Below, one piece after another: positions 22,562 to 29,887 of a stretch of DNA of 36,783 nt. This DNA comes from a virus. Position 1 is the first letter of the stretch, and every line of letters begins with the position of its first letter. Position numbers and translations under genes: made by a program. The stretch covers positions 1 through 36,783 of IMG/VR virus record IMGVR_UViG_3300018077_000004; one strand, given 5' to 3'. Under the pieces are notes generated by a model. The model was not told the DNA's origin, searched no databases, and saw only the letters and a list, made by a program, of their open reading frames with translations.

Positions 22562-23188
22562 ATGGCTGCCAGTTTCCCTGGGTCCTATGACGCACTGACC
22601 AATCCCACCGCCGGCAGCCTGCTCACATCCCCGTCGCACTCCGGTCAGCACACCGACGCCAACGACGTTCTGGAAGCGATCGAGCAGCGGGTGGGCCTGT
22701 CGGGGTCAGGGTTCCCCGGCACCCCGTCGTCGGGGCAGTTCTTCCACCACACCACGCGGAACCTGGACTACAAATACAACGGCACCCGCTGGCTGACGAC
22801 GTATCTGTACGAGACTCCGATAGGTGTCAGCGATGGGGTTATGCCGTTCAACGCCACCGGGACCGGTAACCGCGTCATGGTGCCTCATGCTGGTGTGTTT
22901 GATCTGTGGATGGAGAACTTTCAGGCGGCATTTTTCGTGGTCGGAGGTACGGCCCTGGGTGCATCGCACAAGTGGGTCTGCACCCTCCGAAAGCTTCCAG
23001 CAGCGACAACCATAGCCACCATCAATATTGACTCCGGGGCATCAGATGTCTGGCGCAACTCGGGCCAGGTGTCTATTACCGCACTGGTCGGGACCACGAA
23101 CTTCGAGCTGGAAGTGATATCTACCAAGACGGGCACACCGGGAACCCTCTTTGTGCTGCCAATGTTCACCCACCGGATGGTCGGCTGA
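22562..23188 (+). CDS. Minor tail / tail-tip protein
   Basis: 208 residues from ATG 22562 (GGAGACACC upstream). N-terminus AASFPGSYDALTNPTAGSLL, GSGFPGTPSSGQFFHHTTRN and a beta-rich second half (VPHAGVFDLWMENFQAAFFV). It looks like the collar or tip proteins encoded after tape measures in high-GC siphoviruses, with a receptor-facing domain possible. Stop overlaps the next ATG. Confidence 0.55.
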   Translation: MAASFPGSYDALTNPTAGSLLTSPSHSGQHTDANDVLEAIEQRVGLSGSGFPGTPSSGQFFHHTTRNLDYKYNGTRWLTTYLYETPIGVSDGVMPFNATGTGNRVMVPHAGVFDLWMENFQAAFFVVGGTALGASHKWVCTLRKLPAATTIATINIDSGASDVWRNSGQVSITALVGTTNFELEVISTKTGTPGTLFVLPMFTHRMVG

Positions 23189-24402
23189 TGGTCGCCACTT
23201 ACAACAACGCCGGCGATACATACGAGGACACCGACTTTCAGTACGAAGGACTCGATCCGGCTCGCCCCCTGAGCGTCTTGATTGGCACCTCCGCCGCGGC
23301 TGCCGATCTCACGGGGGACATCCCGTTGGAGAGCGTCGTTGCCACTGATAATGGGACCACCGGCCGCAGCCTCATAAGCCTCACTATTCAGCAACCGCTT
23401 TCGGCGCTGCCGACCGTCAAAGACCAGGCGGTCGTGAAGATCGTCGATCATGCGCTCAACACCGAAACGCATCGCGCCTTCATTCGGTCACGGCGTCCCA
23501 TTACCGGACTGGAAGCCAGCGTCGAAATCATCGCGGATGACATCGGCGGCCTGCTGGACGACAAGTTCATTGTGTTGGAAGTGCGGCCAGCCGAAACGAT
23601 GCTGGCCCGGATTACGGCCCTGTGGTTCTTCTACCGCCCGAACTTCCTCGATAACGATCTCAGTTTCGTCTCGTCGATCGGCGGGACCCTGCCCGCCCAG
23701 ACCTTCGCCGGCGTGATGCTCCGGGAAGCGATCGAGATGACGATCGCCCAGGCGAGTTCGACGGCCAGCTATCACGTTGACTCGGTGGGGCGTCTGCACG
23801 TCTATACCAGCGAGAGCAACCCGGCGCCGTACAGCGTGATCTTCGGGACCCCGGGCGGCGGCCAGATCGCCCCCGAGGACCTGTCGATCGACTACGACTC
23901 CAACACCTACTTCAATCGGGTCTACGTCCAGGGCGCGAACCCTGACGGATCGGGCTGGTTCCAAGACGATGCGGCCATCGCCACTGTCGGTGGGCTCATC
24001 CGAGAGACCGTCATACAGGCCGCTGATTGTGAGACAGCGGCAATGGCACTGGCCCTTGCTCAGATGTTTCTGGCCGATGCGTCGAGTTCCATCCCACGCG
24101 GCATGTTCACCGCCAGCAGCCCATACGATGGCTGGCGGTCGTCCCAGAATCTCACCGTTACCGAGGCTGACATCGGCCTCAGCGCCGTCAGCTTCCCGAT
24201 TCGGAGCGTGACGATGACGTTCGAGGCGACCAGGACTGGCTTCCGTCGCATCTACGTTGTCGAGTTCGGCGGGCGCCAGGCGGGTGGCCTCGGAGCTCGA
24301 AGCGAAACGCTCGGCTCAGGCCAGCTCGTGTACGGCAACCTCGGTGGCCAGTCGAATGTCTACATCACCAGCGATGGCGTCACCGTGACGGACGGGTTGT
24401 GA
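23188..24402 (+). CDS. Tail protein, baseplate hub/Tal-like (putative)
   Basis: 404 residues from ATG 23188. Beta-strands with VHVYTSESNPAPYSVIFG-like and VRVYVQGANPDGSG-like segments in the middle third, and a C-terminal LGGQSNVYITSDGVTVTDG. Proteins with this position and architecture form the tail-tip hub. No cell-wall enzyme motif is seen, so a purely structural role is more likely. Confidence 0.6.
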   Translation: MVATYNNAGDTYEDTDFQYEGLDPARPLSVLIGTSAAAADLTGDIPLESVVATDNGTTGRSLISLTIQQPLSALPTVKDQAVVKIVDHALNTETHRAFIRSRRPITGLEASVEIIADDIGGLLDDKFIVLEVRPAETMLARITALWFFYRPNFLDNDLSFVSSIGGTLPAQTFAGVMLREAIEMTIAQASSTASYHVDSVGRLHVYTSESNPAPYSVIFGTPGGGQIAPEDLSIDYDSNTYFNRVYVQGANPDGSGWFQDDAAIATVGGLIRETVIQAADCETAAMALALAQMFLADASSSIPRGMFTASSPYDGWRSSQNLTVTEADIGLSAVSFPIRSVTMTFEATRTGFRRIYVVEFGGRQAGGLGARSETLGSGQLVYGNLGGQSNVYITSDGVTVTDGL

Positions 24403-24403
24403 T

Positions 24404-24967
24404 GTGGACCGCCGGACCTTCCTCGCCCGCTTCTTCGGCGGCATCCTTGGCGTTGGGGTTGGTGCTCTGATGACGACCCGCGTACACATGGGCCGCCTGG
24501 ACGCGATCACCGGCGGGACCGATCAATTCGGCCTCTACGTCTCCGGGCCGGATGGGACGGCGATCATCGACGGCACCAGTAACGTCTTCAAGATTACAGC
24601 CACTGGAACTCTAAGCGGAACGCAGGCCACAGGTTCTGATGGGGCTGTTGAGAGCATCACACTGACCGGATTGGGAATACAAACGGAAATCCCAGCGCAC
24701 ACCTCATTCGGCGGAACGGACTCTGCCGTAACCAATCCGCGCATTATTGGCAGTACAGCCCTAAATCGTCTGGACTTGTGGGCAGCTCCATCGTCAGGAG
24801 CCAGCCCAACCACTCAGTTCATAGCCTTTCGATCATGGGAGCGTGTCTTAGTGGAGCTGGATGCTTCGCCTGGTTACATTCAGTTGAGCTTGTGGATAAA
24901 AAATGTCACCGGGGGTAATAGCAGCGCTCATGCTCGCTTCTACACCTTCTTGGAGGTTGGAGGATGA
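24404..24967 (+). CDS. Tail-region protein with twin-arginine-like N-terminus
   Basis: 187 residues from GTG 24404. The start DRRTFLARFFGGILGVGVGA has RR-x-F-L followed by a short hydrophobic run, like a Tat signal. The rest is beta-rich (FGLYVSGPDGTAIIDGTSN) with low-GC third positions after about 24600. The Tat-like start is unusual for a virion protein. It could be a membrane-anchored or fibre-associated protein of the tail tip. Not recognised. Confidence 0.6.
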   Translation: MDRRTFLARFFGGILGVGVGALMTTRVHMGRLDAITGGTDQFGLYVSGPDGTAIIDGTSNVFKITATGTLSGTQATGSDGAVESITLTGLGIQTEIPAHTSFGGTDSAVTNPRIIGSTALNRLDLWAAPSSGASPTTQFIAFRSWERVLVELDASPGYIQLSLWIKNVTGGNSSAHARFYTFLEVGG

Positions 24968-25446
24968 CGTTATCCCTTTCCATGCTCGTCGCCTATGACG
25001 CTGCTGGATCCGTCATCGCCACCCTCGACCACATGGTGTCCCGCAACGAGGCGGGGCAGGTCGTCGGCCTCGTGGACTTCGCCACCCAGGAAACGCAGGG
25101 CGAGCTGACTGACGTGTGGAACGTCGAGAACGCCGCCGGCTCCGGCACCTGGCCCGAATGGCTGGGCAGCCGCGCCCACGACTTCACCGTCGAGCGCTCC
25201 AACGGACGCATCAGCGCGCTCGTTCACAAGGCCAGCGGCCATCGCCGGGAGCGGGCGAAGATCGAGGCGGCTATCGCCAAGCGGGTCAAGGAATCGAAGG
25301 AAGCCGGTGAGAAGGCGACTGACCTACGGGATCTTGTCGGCGGACCGGACCGGCCGCTGCTGCTGGACGACGAGGGTCGGACGAAGAAGCGTGAGCTGGT
25401 GACCCGGCCCAACCTGCCAATCATCGGACTGGTCAACGCGGGCTGA
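24964..25446 (+). CDS. Last rightward virion gene, hypothetical
   Basis: 160 residues from ATG 24964, which overlaps the previous stop. It begins LSLSMLVAYDAAGSVIATLD and has a helical, basic second half (SGHRRERAKIEAAIAKRVKE) that ends NLPIIGLVNAG. It may be a tail-tip or fibre-associated protein. Its 3' end overlaps the convergent lipoprotein gene by 14 bp. Confidence 0.6.
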   Translation: MTLSLSMLVAYDAAGSVIATLDHMVSRNEAGQVVGLVDFATQETQGELTDVWNVENAAGSGTWPEWLGSRAHDFTVERSNGRISALVHKASGHRRERAKIEAAIAKRVKESKEAGEKATDLRDLVGGPDRPLLLDDEGRTKKRELVTRPNLPIIGLVNAG

Positions 25447-25867
25447 TGGTGACGGTCCAGTCGCCGCAGCTGTAGACGTCGAGGGCATAGCGGCCGCCGT
25501 CGAGCCGCGTGGTATCCGACCCGCTGTCGGGTGAAGCGCCGGCCATATAGATCAGGACGAACTCCTCGTGTCCGATCGGCACTAGGTCGACCGAATAGAA
25601 GCACCCATCGCGGCCGCCGGTCATCTCCCACGTCACCAGGTAGTCCCCCGCCGCGAGCTCGAAGACCTCCGTACTCTGCTGGCCAGAGCCGGTGAAGGTG
25701 AGGCCCGCAGTGGGTGTGGCCGCCGCCGTGGGTGTCGCCTCCGGAGGCGATGGCGTGGCCGCTACGGACGCCGCGGCCGCGCGCGATGGCAGGGGCTCAT
25801 TCGACACGATCAGAGGCGCTGGGGGCGCGCAGCCCGCCAGTAGCAGGGCCACCAGGACGAATCGCAT
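25433..25867 (-). CDS. Phage-encoded lipoprotein (lysogeny island)
   Basis: 144 residues on the minus strand. ATG 25867 (with GGAGAGGGG upstream on that strand) starts a signal peptide RFVLVALLLAG-C with a lipobox Cys at position 13. A Pro/Thr/Ala-rich linker (EATPTAAATPTAGLTFTG) leads to a beta-sandwich-like domain (EVFELAAGDYLVTWEMTGG) with Cys residues (GRDGCFYS, YSCGDW). Its partner on the same strand is the repressor, about 170 bp upstream. Surface lipoproteins expressed from the prophage often exclude superinfecting phage; that role is inferred. Confidence 0.8.
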   Translation of the reverse strand: MRFVLVALLLAGCAPPAPLIVSNEPLPSRAAAASVAATPSPPEATPTAAATPTAGLTFTGSGQQSTEVFELAAGDYLVTWEMTGGRDGCFYSVDLVPIGHEEFVLIYMAGASPDSGSDTTRLDGGRYALDVYSCGDWTVTISPR

Positions 25868-25878
25868 AACCCCTCTCC

Positions 25879-25902
25879 GCCCCGCTTCGGCGGGGCTTTT
25901 CT
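25879..25902 (+). terminator. Strong terminator of the rightward structural operon
   Basis: GCCCCGC (25879-25885), tetraloop TTCG, GCGGGGC (25890-25896) and TTTTCTT follow. Stem and T run are those of an efficient intrinsic terminator for rightward transcripts from the tail genes. On the minus strand no T run follows, so leftward lysogeny transcripts from the repressor could pass through to the lipoprotein gene. Confidence 0.8.
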
Positions 25903-26014
25903 TGCTATCTGCGGTGATCGCGCGCACCGGAATCTGAAGCGGAAGACTAGGCATAGCGGGGTGCACGGGCGCACCATCGCCCCGCTGTGCCCGTCAGGGA
26001 GGAGCGCCCGCCTC

Positions 26015-26200
26015 ATGGATCCAGCAATCATCGGCGTCATTATCGACCGCGCCGAGCGCGAAGCCGAGTGGATGGGTGGACCGCTGATGCGGCTACCACC
26101 TCTCGACCGGCGCCATCTCGTGGCTCAGGCTGTTCTGATTGAGTTGCGGCGCGGAACGCTGCCACCTGAGCCTGAGCCGCTGCTAGTTCACGCTCGGTAA
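26015..26200 (+). CDS. Small hypothetical protein antisense to the repressor 3' end
   Basis: 61 residues from ATG 26015 with GGGAGGAG about 10 bases upstream. It reads DPAIIGVIIDRAEREAEWM and LDRRHLVAQAVLIELRRG. It overlaps the last 160 bases of the repressor on the other strand, whose C-terminus there is low-quality sequence. Either gene could be shadow. The RBS makes this one plausible. An antisense role against the repressor mRNA is possible. Confidence 0.4.
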   Translation: MDPAIIGVIIDRAEREAEWMGGPLMRLPPLDRRHLVAQAVLIELRRGTLPPEPEPLLVHAR

Positions 26201-26435
26201 TCCCTGCCCGCTGCTCCAGGGCAAACATCCCCTCGAGCAATCGCTTCACCCATTGCGGCAGCTCGTCCGGGCCGGCGGGGCGTAGGAGCGCCTCAACCTG
26301 GCGCAGACGGTGGGGCGTGACATCTTTGCCCTTTGCCCACCGCGAGGCGGCTGCTCGGCTCACCCCAAGGGCTTCGGCGACCCGTGCGTAGTTGGCGTAG
26401 CGGAGCAGGTCGACCATCCGGTCGGCATCGGTCAC
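26040..26435 (-). CDS. Immunity repressor (HTH, Cro/C1-like)
   Basis: 131 residues on the minus strand from GTG 26435. Helix-turn-helix at about 16-40 (ARVAEALGVSRAAASRWAKGKDV), a helical dimerisation-like part (WVKRLLEGMFALEQRAG), and an Arg-rich tail. It is the only rightward-opposed transcription regulator, next to a divergent Cro-like gene, so it should be the lysogeny repressor. Two palindromic operators (26445, 26513) lie in the divergent gap. Close promoter placement suggests a nearly leaderless message. Confidence 0.75.
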   Translation of the reverse strand: MTDADRMVDLLRYANYARVAEALGVSRAAASRWAKGKDVTPHRLRQVEALLRPAGPDELPQWVKRLLEGMFALEQRAGITERELAAAQAQVAAFRAATQSEQPEPRDGAGREVVAASAVHPSTRLRARRGR

Positions 26436-26444
26436 GCCGCCACT

Positions 26445-26456
26445 TTACCCCGGTAA
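26445..26456. promoter_or_regulatory. Operator 1: TTACC-CC-GGTAA
   Basis: A perfect 5-2-5 palindrome that shares its half-site with 26513-26524. It starts 10 bases upstream of the repressor GTG and overlaps a TAAAGT (minus strand, 26447-26442) that could be its -10 box. This placement suits autoregulation. There is no other exact copy I noticed in the gap. Confidence 0.65.
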
Positions 26457-26490
26457 GTCGCCAGTGGAGCATTCCACCCTGAAATAGTGC

Positions 26491-26519
26491 TTGACATGGG
26501 TTGCGCGGGGCGTTACCGT
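26491..26519 (+). promoter_or_regulatory. Rightward early promoter
   Basis: A perfect -35 TTGACA at 26491-26496 is followed 17 bp later by TACCGT at 26514-26519, which fits TAnnnT. The second operator covers this -10 box, so repressor binding would block the promoter. Transcription should start near 26526, only a few bases before ATG 26529, so the first early mRNA would be almost leaderless. Confidence 0.65.
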
Positions 26520-26524
26520 GGTAA
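26513..26524. promoter_or_regulatory. Operator 2: TTACC-GT-GGTAA
   Basis: Perfect palindrome with the same half-site as 26445-26456, extended to G/C on both sides (26512-26525). It covers the -10 of the rightward early promoter. Distance between the two operators is 68 bp centre to centre, which allows looping or independent control of each promoter. Confidence 0.65.
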
Positions 26525-26528
26525 CCCA

Positions 26529-26690
26529 ATGCAGCCGAGCAATCTCTCTGCTGAGAAGATCCGGGCGGCGCTGATTGCAGCCGATGGCTCACCGAAACGT
26601 GCAGCCGCGATGCTCGGCGTCAGCCGCCAGACCGTCCATGCCTGGATGCGGAAGCACGCAATCCGTGTTGAGCGTCGGGTGGTCCAGTGA
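26529..26690 (+). CDS. Cro-like HTH protein
   Basis: 53 residues from ATG 26529. An in-frame start further upstream (26487) would cover the promoter, so this ATG is preferred, without an RBS. HTH at about 21-45 (PKRAAAMLGVSRQTVHAWMRK). First gene of the rightward early operon and opposite the repressor, so a Cro- or antirepressor-type role is likely. The stop overlaps the next GTG. Confidence 0.7.
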   Translation: MQPSNLSAEKIRAALIAADGSPKRAAAMLGVSRQTVHAWMRKHAIRVERRVVQ

Positions 26691-26977
26691 CCATCGCTAG
26701 CCCTGATCGGCGTTCCACCGATGTCTTCAGTGTCAGCCGACCTCGGGTGGTCCACGATTGGATGGACGTCCAGGCCACCACCTTCGAGGCCCGCCGGGAC
26801 ATCGGCCGTGCCTACGCCGACGTGAAGCGCCAGCGCGACCCGCTCCCCCGCCTGTTCGCCGCAGACCAGCGGCTCCTGCGCCTCTCCGCCTTTGCCCGCC
26901 GTCGAGCGGGTGAAGCGGAGGGGCTGCTTTTCATTTCTCCGGGGCAGCGCCCGTTGTGGGACGGAGACGCCGCGTGA
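26687..26977 (+). CDS. Early hypothetical protein
   Basis: 96 residues from GTG 26687 (GTGA overlap). Basic helical middle (TTFEARRDIGRAYADVKRQR, RLLRLSAFARRRAGEAEG) and a C-terminus ISPGQRPLWDGDAA. Not recognised. Coupling upstream and downstream supports translation. Confidence 0.6.
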   Translation: MTIASPDRRSTDVFSVSRPRVVHDWMDVQATTFEARRDIGRAYADVKRQRDPLPRLFAADQRLLRLSAFARRRAGEAEGLLFISPGQRPLWDGDAA

Positions 26978-27069
26978 ACCTCGCCGCTACCGCGGCCTAC
27001 GTCGCCGGCTGGCTGCTGGTCGGGGCCGCGCTCATCTTTGGCCTTCTCGTGCTTATGAGCGCCGCATGA
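26974..27069 (+). CDS. 31-residue single-pass membrane peptide
   Basis: GTG 26974 overlaps the previous stop; the stop overlaps the next ATG. The peptide is NLAATAAYVAGWLLVGAALI followed by FGLLVLMSAA, one transmembrane helix. Too short for most gene finders but tiled exactly in the operon. Unknown role. Confidence 0.55.
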   Translation: MNLAATAAYVAGWLLVGAALIFGLLVLMSAA

Positions 27070-27140
27070 CCCCCATTCATTCAGTCGCCTCAGCGGCTGA
27101 CGCGGGGGCGGCCGGTGCACATCCCGGTCGTCCCCGATGA
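27066..27140 (+). CDS. 24-residue peptide (coupling step)
   Basis: ATG 27066 and the stop 27138-27140 both make 4-base overlaps with neighbours. The peptide TPIHSVASAADAGAAGA plus a basic end shows no domain. It may serve only to keep ribosomes coupled between the two membrane peptides. Confidence 0.35.
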   Translation: MTPIHSVASAADAGAAGAHPGRPR

Positions 27141-27220
27141 AGGGCATTCTCGTCGCCATCCCGCTGGCGCTCGCCATGTGGGCCCTGCTGTTCATCGTGA
27201 TCATCCTGGTGAACCAGTGA
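27137..27220 (+). CDS. 27-residue single-pass membrane peptide
   Basis: ATG 27137 overlaps the previous stop and the stop overlaps GTG 27217. The peptide (KGILVAIPLALAMWALLFI and a short end) is one hydrophobic helix with a Lys at the start. Second tiny membrane peptide of the operon. Unknown role. Confidence 0.5.
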   Translation: MKGILVAIPLALAMWALLFIVIILVNQ

Positions 27221-27393
27221 CCGGCTACGACCCGGCTCGCAACCTCGTCACGCTGGCCCTCCAGCTCGCTGTCGAAACCGGCGCCCTTGGTCCTGACGAC
27301 ACGACGACCGCGGAGTTCACCGTTGGCTCCACCCGTCTACCGCTGACGGTGGCGAACCTGGCGCTGTTCGTCGAAGTGGCTTGGCATGTCTGA
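27217..27393 (+). CDS. Small early protein
   Basis: 58 residues from GTG 27217; the open frame upstream is shadow. Sequence TGYDPARNLVTLALQLAVE and FTVGSTRLPLTVANLALFVE. Not recognised. Overlaps the next gene by 8 bp. Confidence 0.5.
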   Translation: MTGYDPARNLVTLALQLAVETGALGPDDTTTAEFTVGSTRLPLTVANLALFVEVAWHV

Positions 27394-27652
27394 CACGATT
27401 GAGGGCTACGTCGCTATCGACGGCAGCGGCGAAGGGAACTGGGTGGCGGCGGACACCCGCATCTTCGCCGTCACCGTCGCTATCGAAGCGCCGACCCCTG
27501 ACGAGGCAATCCGCAGCCTGTGCCGGCTGTTGGTCCTGCCGGTCGACGAGCTGGCGGAACGCTGCCAGGTCACCGAGATCATCGGCGACCCGACCCTCGA
27601 TCAGGACTGGACGATGGACGAGCTGCGCGAGGCGCTCGGAGTAGGGGCGTGA
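27386..27652 (+). CDS. Small acidic early protein
   Basis: 88 residues from ATG 27386. Acidic alpha/beta sequence (GYVAIDGSGEGNWVAADTRI, ALCRLLVLPVDELAERCQ-like segment, QDWTMDELREALGVG). Acidic small proteins of this size in phage early operons often bind host regulators, but no homolog is recognised. Confidence 0.55.
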   Translation: MSDTIEGYVAIDGSGEGNWVAADTRIFAVTVAIEAPTPDEAIRSLCRLLVLPVDELAERCQVTEIIGDPTLDQDWTMDELREALGVGA

Positions 27653-28005
27653 ACCTCCACACGATTTCGCGCCTGCCGTCGGCACCCTACGTTATCGACC
27701 GCGCCATCTACGGCCGCCGCTCCACCGTGCCGACCTACGAGCTGGGCGACAAGGTGGTCGCCGCGCTGTGGGACGCCGGCTGGCGGCTTGTGCCAGGTAG
27801 GGCGCCGACGCCACGCGGCCACGAGACAGCGAACCCGCCGCTGGTCGAAGGCGAGATCACCGTGCGGCAGCTTATCGACATGAGCGCCCTTTTCGACGAG
27901 CTGGACGAGGAGCTGTTCACGGCCTCGGACTTCATTGCGTGGATGGCGCCGGACGTGCGTGGGTCGGCTGAATTCCGCTGGTTGGAGAAGAGGCGGCTGG
28001 GATGA
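27649..28005 (+). CDS. Early hypothetical protein
   Basis: 118 residues from GTG 27649 (GTGA overlap); the longer open frame is shadow. Sequence NLHTISRLPSAPYVIDRAIY, YELGDKVVAALWDAGWRLVP and an acidic part ALFDELDEELFTASDF. Not recognised. Confidence 0.55.
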   Translation: MNLHTISRLPSAPYVIDRAIYGRRSTVPTYELGDKVVAALWDAGWRLVPGRAPTPRGHETANPPLVEGEITVRQLIDMSALFDELDEELFTASDFIAWMAPDVRGSAEFRWLEKRRLG

Positions 28006-28187
28006 CCTGCCGGGTTCCGGGTTGCGACGGCGATGCGCGTGCGGAGGGCACCGCCCGAGGCTTCTGTATCAAGCACTACACCAGGGCACGGAAGAACGGG
28101 ATGTGCCAGCACGAGGGCTGCCTATTTCCGGCCACCTCCCACATCGGTATGTGCGAATCCCACACGCCTGCGGGGATATTGGCGTGA
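28002..28187 (+). CDS. Small Cys/His-rich zinc protein
   Basis: 61 residues from ATG 28002. CRVPGCDGDARAEGTARGFC-IKHY and MCQHEGCLFPATSHIGMC-ESH form two repeated C-x4-C-x(n)-C-x2-H zinc modules. This is one of many small zinc proteins of the operon. DNA or RNA binding or protein bridging is inferred. Confidence 0.6.
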   Translation: MTCRVPGCDGDARAEGTARGFCIKHYTRARKNGMCQHEGCLFPATSHIGMCESHTPAGILA

Positions 28188-28593
28188 CCCTCCAACTGCC
28201 GTCGCCCGCCAACCTGGACACCGCGCTCGACGTGCTGACCGATGCCAGCCTGACCATCGAGGACCGGGCGGCGGCCTATGGCGTCATCCATCAGGTGCAA
28301 CTCCGGCTCAACCGCTCACTCAAGAAGGTGCGGGACGAGCTGGTGACCTACCTCATTCAGAACAAGCTCAAGGCGCTCGGTCCCCTCAGCCTCAAGAGCA
28401 CCGCGTTCGACGTGGAAGCGAGTTCGTCCGGCTGGTGCCAGAGCACTACGAGATTCGCACGGCCGAACTCGGAGCCGCCGTGGCGATGGGCGACCCGCTG
28501 GCAATCCAACTCCACCGCGAGCTGAAGGCCCGTGGCTGGCGCACCGAGGGCGGACGCCGAATGTCCCTGGCGGTCAGGGAGGTGAAGCCATGA
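28184..28593 (+). CDS. Early protein with apparent frameshift (near 28415)
   Basis: GTG 28184 (GTGA overlap) starts TLQLPSPANLDTALDVL, an all-helical protein up to SLKSTAFDVE (28417). In that frame nonsense-like sequence follows. The -1 frame continues cleanly as SEFVRLVPEHYEIRTAELG and RELKARGWRTEGGRRMSLA to TGA 28591. The ends fit one gene: the stop overlaps the HNH ATG. So the gene carries an indel, or a shift occurs at GTG-GAA-GCG. Function unknown; helical phage proteins of this type are of no known role. Confidence 0.55.
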
Positions 28594-29024
28594 CGATCCA
28601 CGATCCGACCACGGTTGCTAGGTTCCTGTCCCATTGGCACCGGGAGTCACTTGACCCTGCTGCTTGTTGGCTGTGGGATGCCTACACCAACCGTCCGAAG
28701 CCGTATGGCCGCTTCCGGCTCGATGGGAAGCTGGAGGTCGCACACCGCGTCGCCTACCGGATGTTCGTCGGTCCTATCCCCGATGGGCTGACGCTCGATC
28801 ACCTCTGCCGACGGCCACGCTGCGTCAACCCGTTCCACCTTGAGCCCGTCACGGTCACAGAGAACATCCGCCGCGGAACTCAGGGCTGGAACATGCGGCA
28901 GAGGACGCACTGCCCACGCGGTCACGCCTATGACGCTGCGAACACCTGGACGAGTAAGGCAGGCTCACGCCATTGCCGCACCTGCATCCGAGAGCGAATG
29001 CGGGCACGACGGGCACGAGCATGA
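28590..29024 (+). CDS. HNH homing endonuclease (HNH_3-like)
   Basis: 144 residues. WLWDAYTNRPKPYGRFRLDG, LEVAHRVAYRMFVGPIPDG, LTLDHLCRRPRCVNPFHLEP and the NIRRGTQGWNM segment match the compact HNH homing endonuclease type that is common in phages. It has HNH plus a C-terminal zinc-like CPRGHAYD...CRTC motif. Such genes are mobile. It stands between a frameshifted gene and the ERF gene. Confidence 0.85.
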   Translation: MTIHDPTTVARFLSHWHRESLDPAACWLWDAYTNRPKPYGRFRLDGKLEVAHRVAYRMFVGPIPDGLTLDHLCRRPRCVNPFHLEPVTVTENIRRGTQGWNMRQRTHCPRGHAYDAANTWTSKAGSRHCRTCIRERMRARRARA

Positions 29025-29887
29025 CCGACCAGACACTCGCGGAGTCATGGGCAGAGGTGAGTACCGCTCTGTCGCGTATCGAGAAGCGAGGGACCGCGCC
29101 AGCCGCGATGGGTGGGTTTCCATTCGTCCGTGAGTCGGACGTAATCGAAGCCCTCAAGCCCGAACTCGATACGCGAGGCATCGTTCTGCGCCCTGACGTG
29201 GAACTGCTCCGGCTTGACACCTACCCACGCCAAGGAAAGGACATGCCGACGACCGTGGCGACTGTCGCCTTTGCTCTATGGGCCGTGCGCGGCACCGAAG
29301 AGCACCTGATTGGTCGCACGCTCGGGCAGGGTGCAGATACACAAGACAAGGCGGTTGGCAAGGCCACGACTGCCGCCAAGAAGCAGTTATTCCTTGTCGC
29401 CTTCGCCATCCCGACGGGCGACGATCCAGACTCACACGCGATCCCTGAGCGGACGCGGCGCGCTGAACCGTATCGGCGGTCGGCCCCCTCCGACGGGCTG
29501 CCAGCGATGCCTATTGATCCGGCGGGTGCCGATGCCGGCGACGGATCGGACGAGCCTGAAAAGGCTGTTACTACACCCGCCGAGGCCGGAGCGGGCGGAG
29601 GCGCATCCCCCGTTCCGGCTCCGGCCGACATCCAAGCCCGCTATGTGTGGGCTGACCGGCTCGGCTGGGACGCGCTGCGCCTTGACGAGGCGGCCGTAGA
29701 CGCCACCGGGCAGACCGTCATGGAGATGGACAGCCCGCAGTGGCAGGCGTTCGCGCTGACCCTGAAGGCTGGAGCACTCGATCCACCCCCGAAGGCTGGG
29801 ACTGATGGTTACAAGCGGCTCCAGCCCACGGATAAGGCGAAGGCCCGCGCTTATTGGCAACGGCAGGCGGTAGAGGCCGTCGAGTGA
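29021..29887 (+). CDS. erf: ERF-family single-strand annealing protein
   Basis: 288 residues from ATG 29021 (ATGA overlap). The ERF core: FPFVRESDVIEALKPEL, VATVAFALWAVRGTEEHLIG, GQGADTQDKAVGKATTAAKK and FLVAFAIPTGDDPD. It anneals complementary single strands in phage recombination and replication restart. The C-terminal half is Pro/Ala-rich and then helical. The annealing protein suits the nearby resolvase and replication protein. Confidence 0.88.
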   Translation: MTDQTLAESWAEVSTALSRIEKRGTAPAAMGGFPFVRESDVIEALKPELDTRGIVLRPDVELLRLDTYPRQGKDMPTTVATVAFALWAVRGTEEHLIGRTLGQGADTQDKAVGKATTAAKKQLFLVAFAIPTGDDPDSHAIPERTRRAEPYRRSAPSDGLPAMPIDPAGADAGDGSDEPEKAVTTPAEAGAGGGASPVPAPADIQARYVWADRLGWDALRLDEAAVDATGQTVMEMDSPQWQAFALTLKAGALDPPPKAGTDGYKRLQPTDKAKARAYWQRQAVEAVE

